13,811 nucleotides of DNA from Aigarchaeota archaeon (GTDB taxonomy: Archaea > Thermoproteota > Nitrososphaeria_A > Caldarchaeales > Wolframiiraptoraceae). The stretch is taken from assembly GCA_025059415.1 (NCBI GenBank), contig JANXDQ010000025.1:1-13811 (forward strand), read 5' to 3'. The notes beneath the pieces are model-generated. The model did no database searches. It had not been told where the DNA came from and saw nothing but the letters and a program-made list of their open reading frames with translations. This document shows, piece by piece, positions 6,469-12,568 of this stretch. Numbering within the stretch: the stretch's first letter is position 1; every line of letters starts with the position of its first letter. The position numbers were made by a program, and so were the translations under genes.

Positions 6469-6600
6469 TTAAGGCTTGCATCGTTTGTATACCGCCCCGA
6501 GCCTCGGCGTCTCCTGCACTTTGCATCTGACGATCCTCAGAGTTTTGGCCTCGCAAATTAAGAGTTCCTCTTCGAGGGGCGTTGGAGCGGAGAAACTTTC
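6469..6600 (-). pseudogene. Open, coding-like stretch without a start codon, upstream of rpe
   Basis: Between two stop codons the minus strand encodes 43 residues that look like real protein. The sequence includes TPLEEELLICEAKTLRIVRC and ends AVYKRCKP. Codon choice (AGG, GAG, CTC, CCG, ATC, GTC) matches genuine genes here, and three cysteines are present. No ATG, GTG or TTG lies in frame near its beginning; the only in-frame GTG is two-thirds of the way through. It could be a gene remnant, a gene with a noncanonical start such as ATT, a sequencing frameshift, or chance. The region 6453-6637 holds nothing else I can assign except the likely promoter of the gene at 6638. Confidence 0.25.
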
Positions 6601-6637
6601 TTAAGGAAATGTCGATGAAATGTGTTGGTAATACTTA

Positions 6638-7651
6638 ATGATTGAACAGCCCGTGGACCCCCTTCAGAAGGCTTCAAGGTGCTCGACGTGTCGGAGAAAT
6701 CCTCCAATATACTTCAGGAAGTATTCTGGTGAACGGCTGTGCGCCAAATGCTTCAGAGAAAACATCACCGAGAGGGTGAGGAAGACGATTTCAAAATACG
6801 ATCTCCTGAGACCCGATGACAGGATAATGGTGGCGGTATCGGGCGGAAAAGATAGCTTGAGCCTTCTCAGGATACTTCACAGGATCGAGCGGGATTTCCC
6901 CAGAGCAGAGCTATACGCAGTCACCGTGGACGAGGGGGTAGCGGGCTACAGGGAGGAATGCTTGAGGATAGTCAGGGACTTCTCCTCCCAACTGGACATA
7001 CCATTTCTAAGTATAAGCTTCAAAGAACTCTTCGGCTTCACTTTGGAAGATGCCGTGGAATGCGGGGCGGCGGAGAAGATTGGGATTCACCCGTGCACGG
7101 TCTGCGGCGTATTGAGGAGAAAGGCGTTGGTGAAGGCGGCTAGAAAGATTGGGGCGACCGTGATCGCGACCGCCCACACCTTAGATGACGTCGTCCAAAC
7201 ATACCTCCTAAACCTCCTAAAAGGTGAAGGGAATATCAAGCCGGTGGGGATTAGGAGGGAAGGAGGATCCGCGATACCCAGGATCGCGCCCTTCAGGCTC
7301 ATTCCCCAACGCGAGGTCGCGCTCTACGCATACCTCGAAAAAATACCGTTTCAGGTGAAGACATGCCCCTACACCCACACTTCGATGCGTGACAAAATCA
7401 GGGAATTCCTGAACTGGTACTCGGCGAGGTATCCGGAATCTCTCTACGCCTTTCTGAGCAATTTCGAGAGGATGCTCAATGCGCTCCTCAAAACCATGTC
7501 CGAGGGGAAGTGCGAGATCTGCGGGGAGCCGTCGAGTAGGAGGATGTGCAGGGCCTGTGAGATCGAGTTGGCGATCAAAAGAGAACTCGGGCTAGATCTG
7601 GAGGAACCCAAAGGTCTTGAACGTGAATCCGATATTCGCGGCGAGGAGTAG
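6638..7651 (+). CDS. ttuA: tRNA 2-thiouridine synthetase, TtuA/Ncs6 (CTU1) family
   Basis: This enzyme adenylates a tRNA uridine and replaces its oxygen with sulfur, either at U54 (TtuA, heat stability) or at U34 (Ncs6/NcsA). The PP-loop ATPase motif is SGGKDS (68-73). Two zinc sites are visible: Cys15/Cys18 with Cys35/Cys38 at the N terminus, and Cys292/Cys295 with Cys304/Cys307 at the C terminus. Cys153 and Cys156 in HPCTVCG and Cys243 in KTCPYT match the three ligands of the [4Fe-4S] cluster of this family. The 337-residue length is usual. The ATG has no strong Shine-Dalgarno. CTTAAGGA near 6600-6607 could be its TATA box, giving a short leader. Its last 60 bp overlap the end of the oppositely oriented M50 protease gene. 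U54 versus U34 specificity is not decided by sequence alone. Confidence 0.92.
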   Translation: MIEQPVDPLQKASRCSTCRRNPPIYFRKYSGERLCAKCFRENITERVRKTISKYDLLRPDDRIMVAVSGGKDSLSLLRILHRIERDFPRAELYAVTVDEGVAGYREECLRIVRDFSSQLDIPFLSISFKELFGFTLEDAVECGAAEKIGIHPCTVCGVLRRKALVKAARKIGATVIATAHTLDDVVQTYLLNLLKGEGNIKPVGIRREGGSAIPRIAPFRLIPQREVALYAYLEKIPFQVKTCPYTHTSMRDKIREFLNWYSARYPESLYAFLSNFERMLNALLKTMSEGKCEICGEPSSRRMCRACEIELAIKRELGLDLEEPKGLERESDIRGEE

Positions 7652-8833
7652 CAGACATATAGCTGTAAGGGACGTGTTTAGGAGCTTCATAGCCTTCTCG
7701 CATCTTATCCTCGGCTCGAGAAGGGCGGATAGGAGGAGGCTTCCATCGAGGAAGTAGATGGGCATCATGTTGAATATCGCAACATTTATGGCGATGAGCT
7801 GAGTCCACGAGAGGATCCTGTAAAGAGTATACTCGGCCGCAGGCGATCCGATATCGAGCTTTATGGGAAAATAGTAGTCCACGCGCCTGATGCCGATTTC
7901 GCCGAGGATCCACGCAAGGGGAACGTTGATGGGCTCCCCTAGCCGATATGTGAAATTCCCCCCACTCGTTTGGATCGTTATGAGATCTGTCGCCGAGATA
8001 TTCTCGAAAAGCGTGTTCCTATTCACGGGGACACCGTTAACGCTGTAGACGACGTCGTTGACCTTGATGCCGCTTCCCTCATCCACCTCTATGACTACGA
8101 CGCCCGCCTCCGCGGTCGAGAAGATCCCAAACATAAGCAATACAACTAGTAGTCCTACGACGAGGTTTGCGAGGCTCCCGCCGGCGGCCACTCTCGCCCT
8201 CGCCCTGCTAGACGCCTTCCTGAACTCCTCCTCATCTGGCTCCACGAATCCGCCGGGAAATAGGTAGAATAGGAAAAGCCCCGTGGATTTTATCCTGATT
8301 TTTTCAAGCCTCGCTATTAATCCATGCATCCCCTCGTGGGTAATCAAGACTATTCCGAGGGCGAAGAGTATGTAGGGGAGGTGTTCTAACCTTATGGTGA
8401 CGCCGATGACCAGGGGGATCACGATGTTCTGTGGGCCAACTTGAGTTGGCGTAAAGAGATAGACCCCGAGATTCTTTGAAAGGATGTATATGGAAAAAGC
8501 CATCATCCCGAATCCCAAGGCGACCCCCATATCTGATAAAACCTTAAGGATCGAGGGAGCAGTAGACGCGATCTTGTCAAACAAACCCACGGTTCTCTCA
8601 GTCTTCAGGACGAAGCCAAGTGGATATAGCTTAACCCCCCGCAGCCCCCGCCTAAAGACGAATCGGAAGATCAAATACGCAATAATCCAAATTACGGCGA
8701 AAACCACGAGTGGATGTAGAAGGAATTCTATCAACTCGGAATCGAGAAGAGGAAGCCAGGATATTAGGTTAACGATGTTTGAGGTTATGGGGAGGGGTCT
8801 TTTTCTAGAGAATGGCGAGCTCCGTCTTGGCAT
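7592..8833 (-). CDS. Site-2-type intramembrane metalloprotease (M50 family) with PDZ-like domain
   Basis: This 413-residue multi-pass membrane protein is predicted to cleave substrates inside the membrane. The zinc-binding motif HEGMH (166-170) lies in a hydrophobic helix, and the third-ligand motif NMMPIYFLDG (355-364) lies in another, as in site-2 proteases. Hydrophobic segments appear at about 40-60, 102-119, 136-150, 152-168, 185-198, 216-239, 345-371 and 385-405. Between the last catalytic pair, a soluble part (about 243-295, with GSGIKVNDVVYSVNGVPV) looks like a PDZ substrate-gating domain. The ATG at 8831-8833 lies inside the end of the ABC ATPase gene (29-bp overlap), suggesting translational coupling. 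No better start is visible downstream. Its 3' end overlaps that of the tRNA thiolase gene by 60 bp on the other strand. The substrate is unknown. Confidence 0.9.
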   Translation of the reverse strand: MPRRSSPFSRKRPLPITSNIVNLISWLPLLDSELIEFLLHPLVVFAVIWIIAYLIFRFVFRRGLRGVKLYPLGFVLKTERTVGLFDKIASTAPSILKVLSDMGVALGFGMMAFSIYILSKNLGVYLFTPTQVGPQNIVIPLVIGVTIRLEHLPYILFALGIVLITHEGMHGLIARLEKIRIKSTGLFLFYLFPGGFVEPDEEEFRKASSRARARVAAGGSLANLVVGLLVVLLMFGIFSTAEAGVVVIEVDEGSGIKVNDVVYSVNGVPVNRNTLFENISATDLITIQTSGGNFTYRLGEPINVPLAWILGEIGIRRVDYYFPIKLDIGSPAAEYTLYRILSWTQLIAINVAIFNMMPIYFLDGSLLLSALLEPRIRCEKAMKLLNTSLTAICLLLLAANIGFTFKTFGFLQI

Positions 8834-9914
8834 CGAAGAGGTGTAATCTATCAGCGATGAAGCCTGCCCAAACTCTTTCTCCGAGTGGGGGCAGCTCGAC
8901 CGTTGGCGCTACTATGGCCTTAAGCAGGTATTCGCCGGCCTTGATGTCGACGATTAAGTTGGATCCCATGGGCTCGACAACATAGAGATTTGCTTGGAAG
9001 AATGTTTCCGGGATCTTGTTCTTTGACAGGATCATGTGCTCCGGCCTGAATCCTAGGACCACCTTATTACTCGTCACTTTCCCCTTCACAACACTCCCGA
9101 CCTCATCGGGCAGCTGATAGACGAAGATTCCCGCATCTAGGAGTATCTTAGAGTCGCGTTCAATTAAATCGGCTTCAACGAAGTTCATGGGTGGACTTCC
9201 CAAGAAGCCCGCGACAAAGAGATCTGCGGGTTTTTCATAGACAACGTTTGGAGGGGCATATTGGAGAATCTTACCATGGTTCATTACCGCGACCTTATCC
9301 GCCATGGCCATGGCCTCCGCTTGATCATGGGTCACATAGATCGTGGTGATCTTGAGGTCTTTCTGGAGCTTCTTGAGCTCGGCTCTCATGTATACCCTGA
9401 GCTTCGCGTCGAGGTTGCTCAAGGGCTCATCCATCAACCAGACCTTCGGATTCCTAACAAGCGCACGCCCTAAGGCGACTCTCTGCTGTTGTCCACCGCT
9501 GAGCTGCCTCGGTCTCCTCTCTAGGAGATCCTCTATCCTGAGAAGCCGCGCAACTTCCTTAACCCTCCTCTCTATTTCGTTCTTTGGGTATTTCCTCATC
9601 TTGAGCGGGAATGCGAGGTTGTCATAGACGCTCATGTGTGGGTAAAGCGCATAGCTCTGGAAGACCATCGCGATGTCCCTATCCTTGGGCGGGAGATCAT
9701 TCACCAATCTATCATCTATGTAGATCTCACCTTCATCAGGGGTCTCCAAGCCCGCAATACATCTCAAAGTCGTGGTTTTTCCACAGCCCGATGGCCCCAA
9801 AAGAACCACGAAATCGCCATCCCCAACCTCAAAACTAACTCCATCAACCGCAATAGTTTTATCAAACCGTTTACGAAGTCCGAGAACTCTAACTTTACTC
9901 AACCTTTCACCCAT
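8805..9914 (-). CDS. MalK/UgpC-type ABC transporter ATP-binding protein
   Basis: This is the ATPase subunit of an importer of the sugar or glycerol-phosphate type. Motifs, counted from the ATG at 9914, are Walker A GPSGCGKT (40-47), Q-loop VFQSYALYP (84-92), signature LSGGQQQ (138-144), Walker B VWLMDEP (158-164) and the H-loop His196. A C-terminal regulatory TOBE/MOI-like domain (about 240-369) includes GFRPEHM, the hallmark of the MalK branch. The length of 369 residues is usual. A TATA box at 9931-9939 argues against the ATG at 9962 and favours the ATG at 9914, or possibly the TTG at 9902 (MSKVRVLGL), which is preceded by GGTGAAAGG. No permease or binding protein lies nearby, so the ATPase may serve permeases encoded elsewhere. 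It is translationally coupled to the M50 protease. Confidence 0.93.
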   Translation of the reverse strand: MGERLSKVRVLGLRKRFDKTIAVDGVSFEVGDGDFVVLLGPSGCGKTTTLRCIAGLETPDEGEIYIDDRLVNDLPPKDRDIAMVFQSYALYPHMSVYDNLAFPLKMRKYPKNEIERRVKEVARLLRIEDLLERRPRQLSGGQQQRVALGRALVRNPKVWLMDEPLSNLDAKLRVYMRAELKKLQKDLKITTIYVTHDQAEAMAMADKVAVMNHGKILQYAPPNVVYEKPADLFVAGFLGSPPMNFVEADLIERDSKILLDAGIFVYQLPDEVGSVVKGKVTSNKVVLGFRPEHMILSKNKIPETFFQANLYVVEPMGSNLIVDIKAGEYLLKAIVAPTVELPPLGERVWAGFIADRLHLFDAKTELAIL

Positions 9915-9930
9915 AATGTTTTCTAGAAGC

Positions 9931-9939
9931 TTATTTAAA
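9931..9939 (-). promoter_or_regulatory. TATA box of the ABC ATPase-protease operon
   Basis: On the minus strand the element reads TTTAAATAA after a run of T. Its centre is about 21 nt before the ATG at 9914 and 33 nt before the TTG at 9902. A second TTTAAAT at 9972-9978 lies in the shared divergent region and could serve either direction. Confidence 0.55.
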
Positions 9940-10018
9940 AAAATTTCCCCTAACGGAGTCATTAAAGGGAATTTAAATGGGCTTAAGTTCCGGAATTTAG
10001 CCGCTAGAGAGCCGGTGA

Positions 10019-10207
10019 GTGAGTAATGTTAGGATTCGGATGAGGGATCTTCACATAGATTTCAACAGCGTGGACATAATTCCAAATGGACTAGGACTTA
10101 TCTACAGACATTCATCGGGATCGCGTGCACGGAGGACACCGGAGGTAGCTGCCAAGAGGATTAGAAAGCTGTTAGAGAAGCAGGCTGGAACATACCCAAC
10201 AATATGA
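10019..10207 (+). CDS. Hypothetical 62-residue protein
   Basis: The ORF starts with GTG (10019) shortly after GCCGGTGAG, which can act as a ribosome-binding site. The N-terminal half is mixed (VRIRMRDLHIDFNSVDIIPN). The C-terminal half is basic and helical (SRARRTPEVAAKRIRKLLEK), which could suit nucleic-acid binding. I do not recognise a family. TATA-like AATTTAG and CTTAAG lie just upstream in the divergent gap with the ABC ATPase gene. Codon use is somewhat less GC-rich than in neighbouring genes. It may be a genuine small protein or a chance ORF. Confidence 0.45.
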   Translation: MSNVRIRMRDLHIDFNSVDIIPNGLGLIYRHSSGSRARRTPEVAAKRIRKLLEKQAGTYPTI

Positions 10208-10267
10208 GAACATTAAGAAGGTGAAGGAAGGATTAAAATTTAAAAATGTTTGGAGAAAAACGTAAAA

Positions 10268-10330
10268 ATGACGTTGTGCAACTTTTTTTTGAGTCAGCTG
10301 GTTAAACTTCTTTTTGATGGTTGGAGGTGA
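10268..10330 (+). CDS. Possible 20-codon leader ORF before the UPF0147 gene
   Basis: The AT-rich TTAAAATTTAAAAATG at 10233-10248 is a likely TATA region, and an ATG lies about 26-30 nt after its centre, where a leaderless transcript would begin. The resulting 20-residue peptide (MTLCNFFLSQLVKLLFDGWR) is hydrophobic. Its TGA stop (10328-10330) sits inside GGAGGTGAG, the Shine-Dalgarno of the downstream UPF0147 gene. The geometry is suggestive of coupling, but the ORF is too short to be sure. The rest of 10208-10336 holds a run of eight T at 10283-10290 and nothing else I can name. Confidence 0.25.
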   Translation: MTLCNFFLSQLVKLLFDGWR

Positions 10331-10331
10331 G
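10323..10331 (+). promoter_or_regulatory. Strong Shine-Dalgarno that fixes a TTG start
   Basis: GGAGGTGAG ends 5 nt before the TTG at 10337-10339. It is among the best ribosome-binding sites in the window and supports TTG as the true start of the UPF0147 protein. Confidence 0.7.
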
Positions 10332-10336
10332 GGCTT

Positions 10337-10621
10337 TTGGCAGGGACAATAGATCAAAGTTGGGAAGAGAGGAGGCAGAATGTCGTCCAGATTTTGGAAT
10401 CGATAGCGAATGATGTATCTACTCCGAGGAACATTAGGAGGGTTGCGAAGGCTGCTGCCGATGCCTTATTCGATGAACGGTATAAGCCAGCTGTGAGGGC
10501 GGCGAACGCCATCGAGATGATTGAGGAGATAATGAATGATCCGAATCTCCCGGTTTTCACGAGGACCCAGCTTTGGATGGCCATCTCGATCCTTGAGACC
10601 ATAAGATCTTCCCCGGATTAA
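10337..10621 (+). CDS. UPF0147 family protein
   Basis: This small all-helical protein of 94 residues matches the archaeal UPF0147 family, which is widespread but of unknown function. Recognisable family stretches are STPRNIRRVAKAAADALFDE (28-47), KPAVRAANAIEMIEEIMNDP (50-69) and VFTRTQLWMAISILETI (73-89). The start is TTG, chosen because of a strong Shine-Dalgarno with 5-nt spacing. It precedes the winged-helix gene cluster by about 100 bp on the same strand, with a TATA-like ATTTTAAAGAATAAAT at 10674-10689 in the gap. The downstream genes therefore probably have their own promoter. Confidence 0.9.
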   Translation: MAGTIDQSWEERRQNVVQILESIANDVSTPRNIRRVAKAAADALFDERYKPAVRAANAIEMIEEIMNDPNLPVFTRTQLWMAISILETIRSSPD

Positions 10622-10726
10622 TCACCGGATAATCTCCGAGTATAACCTCAACCATGGTGAATCTCCGGCCTGATTTTAAAGAATAAATCTGGAGTAAGTC
10701 CGAGAGATCGATGGCGGTTGACCGGC

Positions 10727-11188
10727 ATGGATATCCGTCGAGGCAGGAAGCGCGTCAAATTCGAGATGGTCGATGAAAGTGGAGACAAGGTCATCGTCAT
10801 TTTTGAGGGAAGATTGAACAGGGAGAAGTTGTTGCAAATGGCGGACTTAATGGAGCTCTACGGCGGGTTCCCAAGTGGAGAGCAACAGGAAGAATACTAC
10901 TATGAGGACAGTAAGCTGGCCAAGCTGGCTAAGGTCATCACGAAATATTTCCCATTCGGGTACTTCGCCTCCCGCGACGTCTTGGAAGCATATATGGCCG
11001 AATACAGGGAGCCGATATCGCTGAGCACAGTATCTACGTATCTAACGAGGCTATCTGAGCGTGGATACCTTGAACGCGGCAAATCCGGGAACATCGTCAA
11101 GTACAGGCTTACGCGGCCGCGCGTGCCCGCTGATGGAGGAGATATTACTCCCAGAATACGCGGATACAACCTCGACGCGGAACTTTAG
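10727..11188 (+). CDS. Winged-helix protein with an N-terminal beta domain
   Basis: This 153-residue protein begins with a basic tail (MDIRRGRKRVKF) and a small strand-rich domain (about 9-31, MVDESGDKVIVIFEGRL). An acidic tyrosine-rich linker follows (QQEEYYYEDS, 53-62), then a winged-helix domain (about 64-130). The helix-turn-helix covers SRDVLEAY and PISLSTVSTYLTRLSERGYL, and the wing is KSGNIVKYRLTR. It is presumably DNA-binding, with targets unknown. The ATG at 10727 is chosen with GGCGG upstream; a TTG at 10718 would add three residues. It is first in a same-strand group with the helical protein at 11240 and the membrane winged-helix protein at 11651, suggesting a shared function. Confidence 0.75.
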   Translation: MDIRRGRKRVKFEMVDESGDKVIVIFEGRLNREKLLQMADLMELYGGFPSGEQQEEYYYEDSKLAKLAKVITKYFPFGYFASRDVLEAYMAEYREPISLSTVSTYLTRLSERGYLERGKSGNIVKYRLTRPRVPADGGDITPRIRGYNLDAEL

Positions 11189-11239
11189 GCCGGAAGATTC
11201 AATAGGTATACGGAAGTGTATAACCCTTGAGGGTGGGGG

Positions 11240-11638
11240 ATGCGGAAGTCCGTCAGGGATTTTCTGCGGAAATTGGACTTTAAAATCCCGGATGAGAAGG
11301 TCTTGAGAGCATTATTGGAGCTTTCCTCGTTGACGGAGCCGCAGCTCGAGGTCCTCTTGATAGAGGCGGCTTCCACGAGTTCTGGCATGAAGCTCACTTT
11401 CCGGGAGAAGGCGGGGATACGCGGGGTCGCCAAGGGAGCCTATGTGAGGACTCTGCGGCAGTCGATCGAGAACATAAAAAAGAGCATATTCACGATCTTC
11501 CTCCTGAAATATCTCGGAGTAATCGGCGAGGGGGCAATTTCATCGATCTTGGAGGCCGCGGATTTGCTCAACCAGGGGCGGTTTGCCGACGCCTTAAACC
11601 TGATAAATGACGTGACGTTAAGTGATGTCACAAGATAG
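11240..11638 (+). CDS. Conserved-looking helical protein of unknown function
   Basis: This 132-residue protein is predicted almost wholly helical. A basic N terminus (MRKSVRDFLRKLDFKIPDEK) leads into ALLELSSLTEPQLEVLLIEA (24-43). Next comes a basic glycine-rich patch (REKAGIRGVAKGAYVRTLRQ, 55-74), then a hydrophobic stretch (SIFTIFLLKYLGVIG, 82-96) and a final amphipathic helix pair. The hydrophobic stretch is short and probably buried rather than membrane-spanning. I do not recognise a named family. GGGTGGGGG directly precedes the ATG. It lies 51 bp after the upstream winged-helix gene and 12 bp before the membrane winged-helix gene, so the three probably form an operon. A partner role for one of the two DNA-binding proteins is an inference from position only. 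Confidence 0.7.
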   Translation: MRKSVRDFLRKLDFKIPDEKVLRALLELSSLTEPQLEVLLIEAASTSSGMKLTFREKAGIRGVAKGAYVRTLRQSIENIKKSIFTIFLLKYLGVIGEGAISSILEAADLLNQGRFADALNLINDVTLSDVTR

Positions 11639-11650
11639 GGGGCGGACAAT

Positions 11651-12019
11651 GTGACGCAGCTCCTTCTCCTCACGCTCATCTTCACAGCCCTCTTCGCCAT
11701 CCAAACAACGGTCTTCACATATCTACTCCTCAAACTAAGGAAATCCATGAGATCTATTGAGAGGATCACCGTTGAACACCGATATGAGCCTGAAGAGGTT
11801 TCTGAGAGTGAGTTGAAGATACTTAGGGAGCTGAGTTCCAGCGGGCCGCTTGGCGCGCGGGAGATAAGTAGGCGCCTCGGACTGAGCAGGGAGCACACGG
11901 CCAGAACCCTCAAGAAGATGGTCGAGGACGGTCTTCTAATACGGGAGGGTAAACCCTACCGCTATAAGATAACGGATTTGGGCTCCGAGCTATTGAGGTC
12001 ACGTGACGTTACGGGCTGA
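11651..12019 (+). CDS. Membrane-anchored winged-helix protein
   Basis: This 122-residue protein joins one N-terminal membrane segment (about 3-27, with FTALFAIQTTVFTYLLL) to a cytoplasmic winged-helix domain (about 52-115). After the membrane segment comes a basic juxtamembrane stretch (KLRKSMRSIER), then the helix-turn-helix GAREISRRLGLSREHTARTL (68-87) and a wing at EGKPYRYKIT. Archaea have other membrane-tethered winged-helix regulators, such as ArnR of Sulfolobus, but here the membrane segment is N-terminal and I cannot claim orthology. The start is GTG at 11651, 12 bp after the preceding gene, with GGGGGCGG upstream; the overlapping ATG reads straight into TGA. It closes the three-gene group. 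It may tether DNA or regulate transcription in response to a membrane signal. Confidence 0.8.
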   Translation: MTQLLLLTLIFTALFAIQTTVFTYLLLKLRKSMRSIERITVEHRYEPEEVSESELKILRELSSSGPLGAREISRRLGLSREHTARTLKKMVEDGLLIREGKPYRYKITDLGSELLRSRDVTG

Positions 12020-12055
12020 ATGCGCGAGCCCCATCTGGAGATGCCCCCGAAGAAT

Positions 12056-12063
12056 TCATTAAC
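12056..12063 (+). promoter_or_regulatory. TATA-like element for the C/D sRNA
   Basis: TCATTAAC is centred about 26 nt before the inferred sRNA 5' end, consistent with an independent promoter for the guide RNA. Confidence 0.4.
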
Positions 12064-12085
12064 TTGGGCCATAGAATTCATGATC

Positions 12086-12141
12086 GGCTGTGATGAGGCA
12101 TAGGGACCCGGATCCGTGAAGAAACCTGGGGTACCTGAGCC
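12086..12141 (+). ncRNA. Box C/D guide sRNA
   Basis: All four boxes are present in order and with symmetric spacing: C box GTGATGA (12090-12096), a 12-nt guide, D' CGGA (12109-12112), 3 nt, C' GTGAAGA (12116-12122), a 12-nt guide, and D CTGA (12135-12138). The ends GGC and GCC can pair to close the kink-turn. Such RNAs, with L7Ae, Nop5 and fibrillarin, direct 2'-O-methylation of the target base opposite the fifth guide nucleotide from D or D'. By that rule both guides predict a methylated C. The D' guide can pair over 9 nt with GGUCCCUAU, which I recall in 23S rRNA upstream of the sarcin-ricin loop. I could not place the D-guide target (complement GTACCCCAGGTT). The D' box is degenerate, as is common. 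Confidence 0.75.
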
Positions 12142-12142
12142 C

Positions 12143-12160
12143 CTTCTTTAACCCTTTTTA
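12143..12160 (+). terminator. T-rich tract after the C/D sRNA
   Basis: CTTCTTTAACCCTTTTTA follows the sRNA and is a plausible terminator for it. Its distal CTTTTTA (12154-12160) also lies about 31 nt before the aIF1A start, where a TATA box is expected. Confidence 0.4.
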
Positions 12161-12187
12161 GGAAGGCATAAGGGATATGGGGTGGAT

Positions 12188-12520
12188 ATGGGTAAGAGGA
12201 AGATCGTCTCGGAGCCCGATGAGCTCGACGAGCTCGTTGAGCCCGGGCCCGGCGACGTCTACGGCATAGTGGTCAAGATGTATGGTAACGATAGGGTCTT
12301 GGTTGAGTGTAGTGATGGCAGGACGAGGCTCTGCAGGATCAGGGGGCAGCTCAGGAGGAGGATCTGGATAAGGGAGGGCGACCTAGTCTTGGTGAGCCCA
12401 TGGGATTTCCAGAGCGATACGAGGGGCGATATCTGGTGGAGGTTTACGAGGGGTCAGGCGCTGAAGCTCGCCGAGCAGGGCGTGATCCCGGACTTCCTCA
12501 AGCAGAAGCTCTCGGCCTAG
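12188..12520 (+). CDS. eif1A: Translation initiation factor aIF1A
   Basis: This 110-residue OB-fold protein binds the small ribosomal subunit A site during initiation. Its core follows the family closely: GDVYGIVVKMYGNDRVLVEC (22-41), DGRTRLCRIRGQLRRRIWI (43-61) and REGDLVLVSPWDFQSDTRGD (62-81), then a helical tail. The ATG at 12188 is chosen because GGGGTGGAT immediately precedes it; a GTG two codons upstream is also open. It sits just after the box C/D RNA and 48 bp before the RIO1 kinase gene, placing it in a ribosome-related neighbourhood. Confidence 0.95.
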   Translation: MGKRKIVSEPDELDELVEPGPGDVYGIVVKMYGNDRVLVECSDGRTRLCRIRGQLRRRIWIREGDLVLVSPWDFQSDTRGDIWWRFTRGQALKLAEQGVIPDFLKQKLSA

Positions 12521-12532
12521 ACTTTTTCAAAG

Positions 12533-12539
12533 CTTTTTA
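12533..12539 (+). promoter_or_regulatory. TATA-like element before rio1
   Basis: CTTTTTA, followed by GAAGGCC, is centred about 33 nt before the rio1 TTG. The near-identical CTTTTTAGGAAGGC occurs about 31 nt before the aIF1A ATG. Confidence 0.4.
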
Positions 12540-12568
12540 GAAGGCCTCTCCAACCTATCTGCGAGAGT

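Noticed and set aside
6481..6600. A tRNA or structured RNA between rpe and the thiolase gene
   Set aside because: I found no acceptor stem, T-loop (GGTTCRA-type) or C/D box set there; local GC-rich pairings are short, and the stretch is better explained by the open minus-strand frame.
9915..9962. Upstream ATG extension of the ABC ATPase by 16 residues
   Set aside because: A TATA box lies inside the extension, and MalK-type proteins begin close to the first strand, as the ATG at 9914 or TTG at 9902 would give.
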